A DNA stretch of 18,267 nt, taken from Polaromonas sp. GTDB taxonomy: Bacteria; Pseudomonadota; Gammaproteobacteria; Burkholderiales; Burkholderiaceae_C. Both the position numbers and the translations under genes were made by a program. Positions 7,389 to 14,389 of this stretch are shown one piece after another (position 1 is the stretch's first letter; the number at the start of each line of letters is the position of its first letter). The notes beneath the pieces are model-generated. The model had not been told where the DNA came from, did not search any database, and was given only the letters and a program-made list of their open reading frames with translations. The stretch covers positions 1-18,267 of the forward strand of contig JAJAYS010000292.1 in the NCBI GenBank assembly GCA_026786065.1, read 5' to 3'.

Positions 7389-8384
7389 ATGGCGATTCGG
7401 TTCATTTCATCCGTGACGCCCGGTGTGGGTGACGCCTTCCACATGCTGGGCGGGGCGCTGCTCGGTAACCAGGCGTCTGCTGGTCTGCCAGGGGGGGCGC
7501 TGCAACACGTGTGTGCCCCCTTGCTGGGCGTGGTGCAAGACGCACTCAGTGAGGCTTGGGTGACCGACTCGATGCCGCAGGCGGGCCACGCTGATGGTGT
7601 CAACTGGCGGCGCAGCGGTGATGTGCTCTATGGGGTGATCGAGCTCGACGAGCGCGGCACCACCGCAGAGCCCAGCCTGCCAACCCTGCAGGCGTTGAGT
7701 GAACAAGCCTATGCAAGTGTTTTTCGCTTGCTGGATGCACAGGGGTTGCCGCACTTATGGCGGGTCTGGAATTACATGGCCGACATCCATGGGCAAGCCG
7801 GTGGGCTCGAACGCTACCGCCAGTTCAATCTGGGCCGCGGCGATGCTTTTCTCAAGAATGCGCGCGCTGTAGTGGGGCGGGTACCCGCGGCCTGCGCCAT
7901 TGGCGTGGGCAGCGGTCCGCTGTCAATTGCTTTTCTGGCCGGCGCCACACCGGCCTTGTCGATTGAAAATCCGCGCCAGGTCAGTGCCTATGACTACCCG
8001 GTGGAATATGGGCCGCGAAGCCCGACGTTTTCACGCGCTGCGCTGGTGTATCCACCGGGGCAGGAGTTTCTTTTCATTTCAGGAACGGCCAGCATCGTGG
8101 GCCACCGCAGCATGCACGGTGGTGACGTGGCCGCCCAGTGTCGGGAGACGATGGACAACATCGCCGCGGTGGTCACCGAAGCCAATCGCCGCGGTCGAAA
8201 TGGTCCGTTTGCCTTGGGGGACCTGTCCTACCGTGTCTATGTCCGGCACGCAGCCGACCATCCGCTGGTGCAGGACAGCCTGGCCGCGCGGGTCGGCGCC
8301 GTACCGGTGGTGTATGTGCAAGCCGATATCTGTCGCGGTGAGCTGCTGGTCGAAGTCGAGGCCATGGGTTTGCGCCGCATCTGA
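7389..8384 (+). CDS. Chorismatase, XanB2/Hyg5/FkbO family (pteridine-dependent dioxygenase-like)
   Basis: Chorismatases convert chorismate to hydroxybenzoates (XanB2: 3- and 4-hydroxybenzoate; Hyg5: 3-hydroxybenzoate) or to a dihydroxy-diene acid (FkbO). The 331-residue product shows the family blocks: HLWRVWNYMADIH (122-134), YRQFNLGR (143-150), AIGVGSGPLSIAFLAG (170-185), IENPRQVSAYDYP (192-204), YGPRSPTFSRA (207-217), FISGTASIVGHRSMHGGD (229-246) and DICRGELLVEVEA (313-325). The N-terminal 60 residues are less conserved. GGGAG lies ten bases before the ATG at 7389. No aryl-polyene, xanthomonadin or polyketide genes surround it, so a role in supplying 4-hydroxybenzoate for ubiquinone, as shown for XanB2 in Xanthomonas, is a reasonable inference. 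Subtype (XanB2 versus Hyg5 or FkbO) is not certain. It converges on ybeY 30 bases downstream. Confidence 0.85.
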   Translation: MAIRFISSVTPGVGDAFHMLGGALLGNQASAGLPGGALQHVCAPLLGVVQDALSEAWVTDSMPQAGHADGVNWRRSGDVLYGVIELDERGTTAEPSLPTLQALSEQAYASVFRLLDAQGLPHLWRVWNYMADIHGQAGGLERYRQFNLGRGDAFLKNARAVVGRVPAACAIGVGSGPLSIAFLAGATPALSIENPRQVSAYDYPVEYGPRSPTFSRAALVYPPGQEFLFISGTASIVGHRSMHGGDVAAQCRETMDNIAAVVTEANRRGRNGPFALGDLSYRVYVRHAADHPLVQDSLAARVGAVPVVYVQADICRGELLVEVEAMGLRRI

Positions 8385-8414
8385 CTACCTGGCGCTGGAG
8401 CCGGGTGGTCCGCG

Positions 8415-8876
8415 TTATCCGCGCTGATACGGGTCCGGTTGGCCCAGCCCGGCGAGTATTGCGATCTCCCGCGCTTCCATCGCCTCGGCCTCAGCCGCGC
8501 TGGTTTCATGGTCCCAGCCTTGCGCGTGCAGCGTGCCATGCACCAGCAGATGCGCATAGTGCGCCTGCAGCGTTTTGCTGTTTTCTTTCGCCTCGCGCGC
8601 GATCACCGGCGCGCACAGCACCAGGTCGGCCGTGACGACCGGTTGCTGCGTGTAGTCGAAGGTCAGCACATTGGTGGCGTGGTCTTGCTGGCGGTAGCTG
8701 CGGTTGAGCGCCAGGCCTTCGTCGGCACCGACGATGCGCACCGTGATCTCGGCGTCGCACTCCAGCGCGTGGCGAATCCACCGCCGCACGCCGTGGCGCG
8801 GCAGCGCAGCGCGGTGCAGGGCCGCGTCGGCCAGCTCGCCGAACTGCAGCGAAAGCTGCAAACTTTTAAGAGCCAT
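8415..8876 (-). CDS. ybeY: Endoribonuclease YbeY (16S rRNA maturation)
   Basis: Zinc-dependent single-strand endoribonuclease involved in 16S rRNA 3'-end maturation and 70S ribosome quality control. The product is 153 residues, the family's usual length. The zinc motif HGTLHAQGWDH gives H113, H117 and H123, and the conserved NRSYRQQDHATNVLTFDY segment (58-75) precedes it. The start overlaps the end of phoH by 11 bases, the classic phoH-ybeY pairing, and no strong Shine-Dalgarno is visible, so translational coupling is likely. The bases just upstream of the start come from dispersed repeat copy B. No corC gene follows, unlike many proteobacteria; a convergent chorismatase gene takes that place. 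Confidence 0.96.
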   Translation of the reverse strand: MALKSLQLSLQFGELADAALHRAALPRHGVRRWIRHALECDAEITVRIVGADEGLALNRSYRQQDHATNVLTFDYTQQPVVTADLVLCAPVIAREAKENSKTLQAHYAHLLVHGTLHAQGWDHETSAAEAEAMEAREIAILAGLGQPDPYQRG

Positions 8877-9882
8877 TTCGGCTTTTAACCCTTGAAATAC
8901 GGGCGTTAGCAGCTACTTTTTTTATAGCGACTGGCGCGGCGTCCGGGGCCTGCTCCGGTGCGGTTTTGTCGTAGGCATCGACGATGCGCGCCACCAGCGG
9001 GTGCCGCACGACGTCGGCGATGGTCAGCCGGGTGATCGCAATGCCGGCCACGCGTCTAAGCACGCGCTCGGCATCAATGAGGCCGCTGAGCTGCGTGCGC
9101 GGCAAATCGACCTGGCTGACGTCACCGGTGACCACCGCCTTGGCGCCGAAGCCGATGCGCGTCAGAAACATTTTCATCTGCTCGGGCGTGGTGTTTTGCG
9201 CCTCGTCGAGGATCACGAAAGCGTGGTTCAGCGTGCGGCCGCGCATGAAGGCCAGCGGCGCAATCTCGATCTGCTGGCGCTCGAAGGCTTTTTGCACCCG
9301 CTCGAAACCCATCAGCTCATATAGCGCGTCGTAGAGCGGCCGCAAGTAGGGGTCCACCTTCTGACTCAGGTCGCCTGGCAAAAAACCCAGGCGCTCGCCG
9401 GCCTCAACCGCGGGTCGCGTCAGCACGATGCGCTGGACCGCGCTGCGCTCGAGCGCATCGACCGCACAGGCCACCGCCAGGTAGGTTTTGCCGGTGCCGG
9501 CCGGGCCGATGCCGAAGGTGATGTCGTGCGCCCTGATGTTGTCAAGGTAGGCCGCCTGATTGGCGGTGCGCGCGCGCAGGTCGGCCCGGCGCGTCGAAAG
9601 GCCAGCGCCGTCGGCCGCCGCGCCCATTGCCGTGTTGCCCGCCAGCATCAACTGCACGGTTTCTTCTTCGATGGGTCGTTGCGCCATTTCATACATCGCC
9701 TGCAGCACCTCCAGCGCCTGGGTGGCCGCCGCTTTCGGCCCGTCGATCTTGAACTGCTCGAAGCGGTGCGCAATCGTCACCGGCAGCGCCTGCTCGATGG
9801 TGCGCAAGTGCGCGTCGGTCGGGCCGCACAGGTTGGCCATGCGGGTGTTGTTGGGCGGGGTGAAGGTGTGGCGAAGAATCAA
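8866..9882 (-). CDS. PhoH family ATPase (PhoL)
   Basis: Cytoplasmic P-loop ATPase of the PhoH/PhoL type, genetically linked to YbeY and RNA metabolism. From TTG at 9882 it has 338 residues: Walker A GPAGTGKT at 126-133, a second motif RPAVEAGERLGFLPGD at 156-171, Walker B VILDE at 223-227, and VTGDVSQVDLP at 251-261. I choose TTG 9882 because MILRHTFTPPNNTR resembles the conserved betaproteobacterial PhoH N-terminus, which an ATG start at 9840 would lose; TTG 9918 is also possible. The last 20 residues (from VAIKKVAANAR) are encoded by dispersed repeat copy B and look like a late extension. It overlaps ybeY and is divergent from ruvA. Confidence 0.93.
   Translation of the reverse strand: MILRHTFTPPNNTRMANLCGPTDAHLRTIEQALPVTIAHRFEQFKIDGPKAAATQALEVLQAMYEMAQRPIEEETVQLMLAGNTAMGAAADGAGLSTRRADLRARTANQAAYLDNIRAHDITFGIGPAGTGKTYLAVACAVDALERSAVQRIVLTRPAVEAGERLGFLPGDLSQKVDPYLRPLYDALYELMGFERVQKAFERQQIEIAPLAFMRGRTLNHAFVILDEAQNTTPEQMKMFLTRIGFGAKAVVTGDVSQVDLPRTQLSGLIDAERVLRRVAGIAITRLTIADVVRHPLVARIVDAYDKTAPEQAPDAAPVAIKKVAANARISRVKSRNGS
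8881..8928 (-). repeat. Dispersed repeat, copy B (3' end of phoH, upstream of ybeY)
   Basis: On the minus strand it reads GCTAT, seven A, GTAGCTGCTAA, CGCCCGT, ATTTCAAGGG, TTAAAAGCC. It encodes PhoH residues 319-334 in the frame AIKKVAANARISRVKS and ends five bases before the ybeY ATG. The GTAGCTGC and CGCCCGT blocks are shared with copies C and D. Confidence 0.8.
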
Positions 9883-9909
9883 GGAGGCTCGCTTGGCGGA
9901 TGGTGGCTC

Positions 9910-9924
9910 GGACAGCAATTGTCC
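9910..9924. promoter_or_regulatory. Inverted repeat between phoH and ruvA
   Basis: GGACA-GCAAT-TGTCC is a perfect 5-bp inverted repeat with a 5-bp spacer in the divergent intergenic region. It could be an operator for one or both genes. It does not match the LexA consensus CTGT-N8-ACAG, so SOS control of ruvA is not supported. Confidence 0.25.
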
Positions 9925-9973
9925 GCCTGATTTTGAGCGGCGTGCGCCGGGAGCCCACTGCTAAGATTTGCCG

Positions 9974-10546
9974 ATGATTGGACGCCTGACTGGCCTTTTG
10001 GCCGAAAAAAATCCGCCCGAAATCCTGCTCGATTGCAACGGCGTCGGCTACGAAGTGCTGGTGCCTATGAGCACCTTCTACAACCTGCCGGGGCTGGGTG
10101 AAAAGGTCAGCCTGCTGACGCATTTGGTGGTGCGTGAAGACGCGCAAATCCTCTACGGCTTCGGGCAGGCCAGCGAGCGCGCCGCTTTTCGCCAGCTCAT
10201 CAAGATCGCCGGCGTCGGGCCGCGCACCGCGCTCAGCGTGCTGAGCGGCCTGAGCGTCGAAGAACTCTCGCAAGCCGTGACCGCGCAGGAAGCCGGCCGC
10301 ATCATCAAGGTGCCCGGCATCGGCAAAAAAACCGCCGAGCGGCTGCTGCTCGAACTCAAGGGCAAGCTCGGCGCCGACATGGGCATCACCGTCAGCCTGG
10401 CCGACGGTGCCCAGTCCGACATCCTGCAGGCGCTGGTGGCACTCGGCTACAGCGACCGCGATGCCGCGCTGGCGTTGAAGGCGCTGCCGAAGGAGGTCGG
10501 CGTCAGTGACGGCATCAAGCTGGCTTTGAAGGCGCTGGCGAAGTAA
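9974..10546 (+). CDS. ruvA: Holliday junction branch migration protein RuvA
   Basis: Junction-binding subunit that clamps a Holliday junction and loads two RuvB rings. The 190-residue product has the OB-fold domain I ([12 protein letters not shown] to about residue 62), the double helix-hairpin-helix domain II ([18 protein letters not shown] about 75-92 and [18 protein letters not shown] about 109-126), a short acidic-to-neutral linker, and domain III that contacts RuvB (about 142-190, [22 protein letters not shown]). ATG at 9974 is the family start; the TTG six bases upstream is not needed. ruvB is not adjacent: a toxin-antitoxin pair of about 0.6 kb separates them. Confidence 0.97.
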   Translation: MIGRLTGLLAEKNPPEILLDCNGVGYEVLVPMSTFYNLPGLGEKVSLLTHLVVREDAQILYGFGQASERAAFRQLIKIAGVGPRTALSVLSGLSVEELSQAVTAQEAGRIIKVPGIGKKTAERLLLELKGKLGADMGITVSLADGAQSDILQALVALGYSDRDAALALKALPKEVGVSDGIKLALKALAK

Positions 10547-10577
10547 TTTTTCAGGCTTCTCGGGCACTGGACGCGAC

Positions 10578-10602
10578 GGACTAAGTCCACTAGACTAAGT
10601 TC
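10578..10602 (+). promoter_or_regulatory. Probable antitoxin operator
   Basis: A perfect palindrome GGACT-A-AGTCC (10578-10588) is followed, 14 bp centre to centre, by an imperfect copy AGACT-A-AGTTC (10592-10602) that abuts the antitoxin ATG. Two helically spaced half-similar palindromes directly at the start codon are the usual autoregulatory operator layout of Phd/YefM operons. Confidence 0.6.
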
Positions 10603-10839
10603 ATGCAAATCGTCAACATTCATGAAGCCAAAACCCACCTTTCCAGGCTTGTCGAGCGGGCTGCGCAGGGCGAGCCCTTCGTGATTGCGAAAGCGGGTCG
10701 GCAGCTTGTGAAAGTCGTCGCCTTGCAAAGTGATGTCGTGCCGCCGCGCAGAACCGGCTTCATGGCCGGGCAGATAGCGGTTCCCGACAATTTCGACCAG
10801 ATGGGGTCGAGCGACATGGCGCAACTGTTCAGCGCATGA
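10603..10839 (+). CDS. Phd/YefM-family antitoxin
   Basis: Small DNA-binding antitoxin, 78 residues, expected to neutralise the PIN toxin encoded next and repress its own operon. The N-terminal fold is typical: MQIVNIHEAKTHLSRLVERAAQGEPFVIAKAGRQ (about 1-34), with the NIHEAKTHLSRL helix and the GEPFVIAKAG hairpin. The C-terminal half (RRTGFMAGQIAVPDNFDQM) is the flexible toxin-binding tail. The stop overlaps the toxin start (ATGA, 10836-10839). The palindrome pair just upstream is the likely operator. It sits 56 bases after ruvA on the same strand. Confidence 0.9.
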   Translation: MQIVNIHEAKTHLSRLVERAAQGEPFVIAKAGRQLVKVVALQSDVVPPRRTGFMAGQIAVPDNFDQMGSSDMAQLFSA

Positions 10840-11222
10840 GGCTGCTGCTCGACACCCACCTTCTGCTGTGGGCGGCGGCCACGCCAGAGCGGCTTTCAGC
10901 GCCGGCGATGGAGCTGATTGAAAACCCCGCCAACGAACTGCTTTTCAGCGCCGCCAGCATCTGGGAAATAGTCATCAAGTCGGGTCTTGGGCGGGAGGAT
11001 TTTCGCGTCGATGCGCGCGAGCTGCGCCAGGCCCTGCTGGCCAATGGCTACCAGGAGCTGGCTGTGTCCGCGCTCCATGCCTTGACGCTGGCCGATCTGC
11101 CGACGATTCACAAAGACCCGTTTGACCGGATCTTGCTCGCCCAGGCCATGCGCGACGAGCTGACGCTGATGACCGCCGACGCCGCGCTGGCGCATTACCC
11201 CGGCCCGATCATCCGGGTGTGA
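10836..11222 (+). CDS. PIN-domain toxin (VapC-like ribonuclease)
   Basis: Predicted Mg-dependent ribonuclease toxin, 128 residues. The four acidic PIN residues are present: D6 in [11 protein letters not shown]44 in [11 protein letters not shown]97 in [11 protein letters not shown] and D115 in MTADAAL. The [10 protein letters not shown] start and the [12 protein letters not shown] block place it in the PIN group usually paired with Phd-like antitoxins. It overlaps the antitoxin gene by four bases, and its stop codon lies five bases before the ruvB ATG, so toxin and ruvB share a transcript and probably couple translationally. RNA target unknown. Confidence 0.9.
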   Translation: MRLLLDTHLLLWAAATPERLSAPAMELIENPANELLFSAASIWEIVIKSGLGREDFRVDARELRQALLANGYQELAVSALHALTLADLPTIHKDPFDRILLAQAMRDELTLMTADAALAHYPGPIIRV

Positions 11223-11227
11223 CTCTC

Positions 11228-12289
11228 ATGACCATCCACACCGACGATTTTTCCGCCGCCGACCTGCCGCCATCCCGGCGCGTGATTTCGGCGGCGACGG
11301 CTTCGCCGCAAGAAGAAGCCGTTGAGCGCGCGCTGCGGCCCAAGCTGTTTGACGACTACGTCGGCCAGACCAAGATCAGGGAGCAGTTGCAGATCTTCAT
11401 AGGCGCAGCCAGGAAGCGCGCCGAAGCGCTGGACCACGTGCTGCTGTTCGGCCCGCCCGGCCTGGGCAAGACCACGCTTTCCCACATCATTGCGCACGAG
11501 CTCGGCGTCAACATGCGCCAGACCTCCGGCCCGGTGCTGGAAAAGCCGAAAGACCTGGCCGCGCTGCTGACCAACCTCGAAAAAAACGACGTGCTGTTCA
11601 TCGACGAGATTCACCGGTTAAGCCCGGTTGTTGAAGAAATCTTGTACCCCGCACTGGAGGACTACCAGATCGACATCATGATCGGCGAAGGCCCGGCGGC
11701 GCGCTCGATCAAGCTCGACTTGCAGCCCTTCACGCTGGTCGGCGCCACCACCCGCGCCGGCATGCTGACCAACCCGCTGCGCGACCGCTTCGGCATCGTT
11801 GCGCGGCTGGAGTTCTACACCCCTGAAGAGCTGGCGCGCATCGTCAGCCGCAGCGCCAGGCTGCTAAACGTGACGACGGATGTTGACGGCGGCTTCGAGA
11901 TCGCCCGGCGCTCACGCGGCACACCGCGCATTGCCAACCGCCTGCTGCGGCGGGTGCGCGACTATGCGGACGTCAAAGGTACCGGCGTCATTACGCTGGA
12001 CATAGCCAACAAGGCGCTCGCCATGCTGGATGTCGATCCGCAAGGCTTCGACGTGATGGACCGCAAGCTGTTAGAGGCTGTGATCCACCGCTTCGACGGC
12101 GGCCCGGTCGGGCTGGACAACATCGCCGCCAGCATCGGCGAAGAGCGGGACACGATCGAAGACGTGATCGAGCCCTATCTGATCCAGCAGGGCTATTTGC
12201 AGCGCACACCGCGCGGGCGGATTGCCACGCTGGCGGCGTATCGGCATCTGGGGGTGGCGCCGCCGGCAAATGGCACCGAACTTTTTTAG
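11228..12289 (+). CDS. ruvB: Holliday junction branch migration helicase RuvB
   Basis: Hexameric AAA+ motor that drives branch migration with RuvA. The 353-residue product has Walker A GPPGLGKT (75-82), Walker B IDEIHR (125-130), sensor 1 GATTRAG (172-178), the arginine-finger region LRDRFG (184-189), sensor 2 region [16 protein letters not shown] (about 232-247), and the C-terminal winged-helix domain ([16 protein letters not shown]). ATG at 11228 gives the usual MTIHTDDF start; a GTG at 11219 overlapping the toxin stop would add three residues. It follows the toxin gene with a five-base gap, so its expression may depend on the toxin-antitoxin promoter, the ruvA promoter or both. Confidence 0.98.
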   Translation: MTIHTDDFSAADLPPSRRVISAATASPQEEAVERALRPKLFDDYVGQTKIREQLQIFIGAARKRAEALDHVLLFGPPGLGKTTLSHIIAHELGVNMRQTSGPVLEKPKDLAALLTNLEKNDVLFIDEIHRLSPVVEEILYPALEDYQIDIMIGEGPAARSIKLDLQPFTLVGATTRAGMLTNPLRDRFGIVARLEFYTPEELARIVSRSARLLNVTTDVDGGFEIARRSRGTPRIANRLLRRVRDYADVKGTGVITLDIANKALAMLDVDPQGFDVMDRKLLEAVIHRFDGGPVGLDNIAASIGEERDTIEDVIEPYLIQQGYLQRTPRGRIATLAAYRHLGVAPPANGTELF

Positions 12290-12346
12290 GCGGGACTGCC
12301 TGCCTTTCCCCCCTTAGCCAGCCACGACGCACGGCGCTGCGGCGCA

Positions 12347-12374
12347 GCCTGAGGGGCCGTCGCCCCGGCCAGGC
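12347..12374. terminator. GC-rich hairpin between converging ruvB and PLP-enzyme gene
   Basis: A nested stem: GCCTG (12347-12351) with CAGGC (12370-12374), and GGGGC (12353-12357) with GCCCC (12362-12366) around a CGTC loop. An alternative pairing uses CCCCTTAG (about 12309-12316) with CTGAGGGG (12349-12356). No T-run follows, so terminator function is only suggested by its place between convergent genes. Confidence 0.35.
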
Positions 12375-13556
12375 TCAAGTCAGCGCGCCCCGCGCATCAA
12401 CCGCAATAATTCGCTCGACCACGCCTTTGCGCAGCCCGCCGCTGACGCCGATCATCACGTCGTGCAGGTTCACCGTAGGGTCACAGTGGCCGGGAATCAG
12501 CCACAGCGTGCGGCCCAGGGCGGGCAGGTGCTGGTTGCCGTCTGGCGCACGCACAATGCCGTGCTCGTCGCCGCCGTTGGCGTACTCGAGGCGGGCTTCG
12601 CCCTCGAAGGTGTGGACCCGCGGCAGGCCCGAATCGATGGCGTGGCTCTTGTGACCGGCATCGCACACGACATGGCCGGCATGTGTGCTGGTGACCTGGG
12701 TTTTCACGAACAGCGCGTGCTCGAATTGCGGCTGGGCGGCCTCTGGCTCGTTTTGCGCGTAGTCGGCGTCCATGAACAAAAACGAGCCGGCCTGCAACTC
12801 GCCGTACACGCCGCTGGCCGCTTCCAGCAACATCGTTCCTGTGCCGGCGCCAGTGATCAGGCCGACCTTCAGGCCTTGCGATTCGAGCAGTGTCCGGCTG
12901 AGTACGACCGCCTCGATGGCGGATGCAATGGCGTCACGCCTCGCCTGGGCGGTGCGCAAATGCTGGGCCTTGCCGTGGTAGCCCTGCAAGCCGGCAAATC
13001 GCAGGGCAGGGTGTTTGCGGATTTCCAGCGCCAGATTCAGCACCGCCGGCCCAGGCTCGACGCCGCAGCGCCCCTGGCCAACGACGATTTCGACGAAGAC
13101 ATTGATCACACTGCCTACACCTCTGCCGCCGCGCGCGTCCAGCATGGCTTTGGCCAGCCGCGTCACGCCTTCGTGGCTGTCCACGGCAATGGCCAGCTGG
13201 CCGCCCAGCGCCGTCAAGCGCCCGCTCAGCGCCGCCACCCGGGCCAGCTTGCGCGGTGCAATCACCTGGTTGGAGATATACACGTCGTGCACGCCGCCCG
13301 CCACCATGATTTCGGCCTCGGCGGTTTTTTGCACGCAGACCCCCACCGCCCCGGCTTTCATCTGGACTTTGGCCAGCGCGGCGCTCTTGTGCATCTTGGC
13401 GTGCGGTCGCCAGCCGATGCCGTGCTTTTTGGCGAATTCGCTCATGCGCACCAGGTTGCGCTTCATGGCGTCGAGGTCGATCACCAGCGCTGGCGTGTCG
13501 ATGGCGTCGCAGGGTTTGCCGACCAGCTCCGCCTTGATGGAACGAAGTGGGGTCAT
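12375..13556 (-). CDS. DSD1-family PLP enzyme (D-threonine aldolase-like)
   Basis: Fold-type III (alanine-racemase fold) PLP enzyme of the D-serine dehydratase/D-threonine aldolase group. The 393-residue product has RPHAKMHKS (50-58) with the PLP lysine K54, the glycine-rich phosphate site GLITGAGTGT (about 234-243), and a C-terminal metal site HCDPT (H357 and D359). A His-x-Asp pair is what D-threonine and D-3-hydroxyaspartate aldolases use, whereas eukaryotic D-serine dehydratases have His-x-Cys, so a Mn- or Mg-type aldolase is more likely than a Zn dehydratase. Substrate is not proven. Its start overlaps the stop of the upstream histidine phosphatase gene by four bases (ATGA), so they form an operon. 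Confidence 0.88.
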   Translation of the reverse strand: MTPLRSIKAELVGKPCDAIDTPALVIDLDAMKRNLVRMSEFAKKHGIGWRPHAKMHKSAALAKVQMKAGAVGVCVQKTAEAEIMVAGGVHDVYISNQVIAPRKLARVAALSGRLTALGGQLAIAVDSHEGVTRLAKAMLDARGGRGVGSVINVFVEIVVGQGRCGVEPGPAVLNLALEIRKHPALRFAGLQGYHGKAQHLRTAQARRDAIASAIEAVVLSRTLLESQGLKVGLITGAGTGTMLLEAASGVYGELQAGSFLFMDADYAQNEPEAAQPQFEHALFVKTQVTSTHAGHVVCDAGHKSHAIDSGLPRVHTFEGEARLEYANGGDEHGIVRAPDGNQHLPALGRTLWLIPGHCDPTVNLHDVMIGVSGGLRKGVVERIIAVDARGALT

Positions 13557-14239
13557 GGAAAAGTCGGTGCGCCGGTTGGATTGGGTGGTGCCGGGCTCGG
13601 GCGCAGTCCGTCGTCCCGTGTGTCGTCGTCGAGGTGGCGCGTGTCGGCCCAGCCGACCAGTGAGAATCCGCCGGCACTCCAGAGCAGGCGGTTGATGGCC
13701 GTGTTGCGCAGTTGCCAGGTGCGCGGCGCGGTGATGTCGAGCCGCATCGCGGCCCGGTACAGCACATCCATCACGCCGCCGTGGCTGACCAGCGCAATCA
13801 GCTTGCCCGGATGCCGCGCCGCCAGCCGGGCGGCTGCGGCGACGACGCGCTCGCGCAGCATGGTGAGCGACTCGCCGCCGTGCGGTGTGAAATGCGGGTC
13901 ACGCGGGCGCCAGCGGCGGGCCTGTTCGGGCAGCGCGGCTTCGATTTCGGCGAAGGTGCGGCCCTCGAAATCGCCGAAGGCGCGCTCGCGCAGCGTCGGC
14001 TCGCGGCCTACCGGCAAGCCCAGGGTATTGCCCAGATGCTGGGCGGTGTCCCAGGCGCGCGACAGGTCGCTGGCGTACACCGCAGTGACGGGTTCGCCGA
14101 CCAGCGCCTGCGCCATGCGCGCAGCCTGCACCCGACCGGTTTCGTTCAACGGAATGTCGAGCTGGCCCTGGATGCGGGTGTCCACGTTCCAGCTGGTTTC
14201 GCCGTGGCGAATCGCGATGATGCGGGTCGGCTCAATCAT
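13553..14239 (-). CDS. Histidine phosphatase family protein (phosphoglycerate mutase-like)
   Basis: Cofactor-independent-looking member of the dPGM/histidine phosphatase superfamily. The 228-residue product starts with the catalytic RHGETSWN (R11, H12), has R61 in ASDLSRAWDTA, the LRERAFGDFEG block with E85 as likely acid, and H153 in LVSHGG. Substrate cannot be read from the sequence; GpmB-like or alpha-ribazole-phosphatase-like annotations are common for such proteins. The last 25 residues, from about DTRHLDDDTRDD onward and rich in Pro, are disordered. It is the first gene of the pair with the D-threonine-aldolase-like enzyme, with ATGA overlap. Confidence 0.92.
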   Translation of the reverse strand: MIEPTRIIAIRHGETSWNVDTRIQGQLDIPLNETGRVQAARMAQALVGEPVTAVYASDLSRAWDTAQHLGNTLGLPVGREPTLRERAFGDFEGRTFAEIEAALPEQARRWRPRDPHFTPHGGESLTMLRERVVAAAARLAARHPGKLIALVSHGGVMDVLYRAAMRLDITAPRTWQLRNTAINRLLWSAGGFSLVGWADTRHLDDDTRDDGLRPSPAPPNPTGAPTFP

Positions 14240-14288
14240 GTGGCTTCATGCGGGTGCAGCTTTTGGGTGTTGCGGGAGCGGAGCGGGG

Positions 14289-14339
14289 TCGCCCTTCGAT
14301 ACCCCTGTCCTGAGCTTGACGAAGGGTCAGGGCGAACGG
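14289..14339. repeat. Extragenic palindromic repeat
   Basis: Overlapping inverted repeats: TCGCCCT (14289-14295) with AGGGCGA (14329-14335), and CCCTTCG (14292-14298) with CGAAGGG (14320-14326), enclosing TGTCCTGAGCTTGACG. The CCTTCG / CCTGAGCTTG / CGAAGGG pattern resembles a dispersed intergenic repeat that I recall from many proteobacterial genomes. It fills the 150-base gap between the phosphatase and lipoprotein genes. It may act as a terminator-like or mRNA-stabilising stem. Confidence 0.6.
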
Positions 14340-14389
14340 CAGGGCGGGCATTCGACAGCCAGTGCGAACGACTGCGCAATCGCATGGGG

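Noticed and set aside
9910..9924. LexA/SOS box upstream of ruvA
   Set aside because: The palindrome is GGACA-N5-TGTCC and does not fit CTGT-N8-ACAG; no other candidate was found in the phoH-ruvA gap.
12290..12374. Strong intrinsic terminator after ruvB
   Set aside because: Stable hairpins are present but no T-run follows on either strand, so only a low-confidence hairpin is listed.
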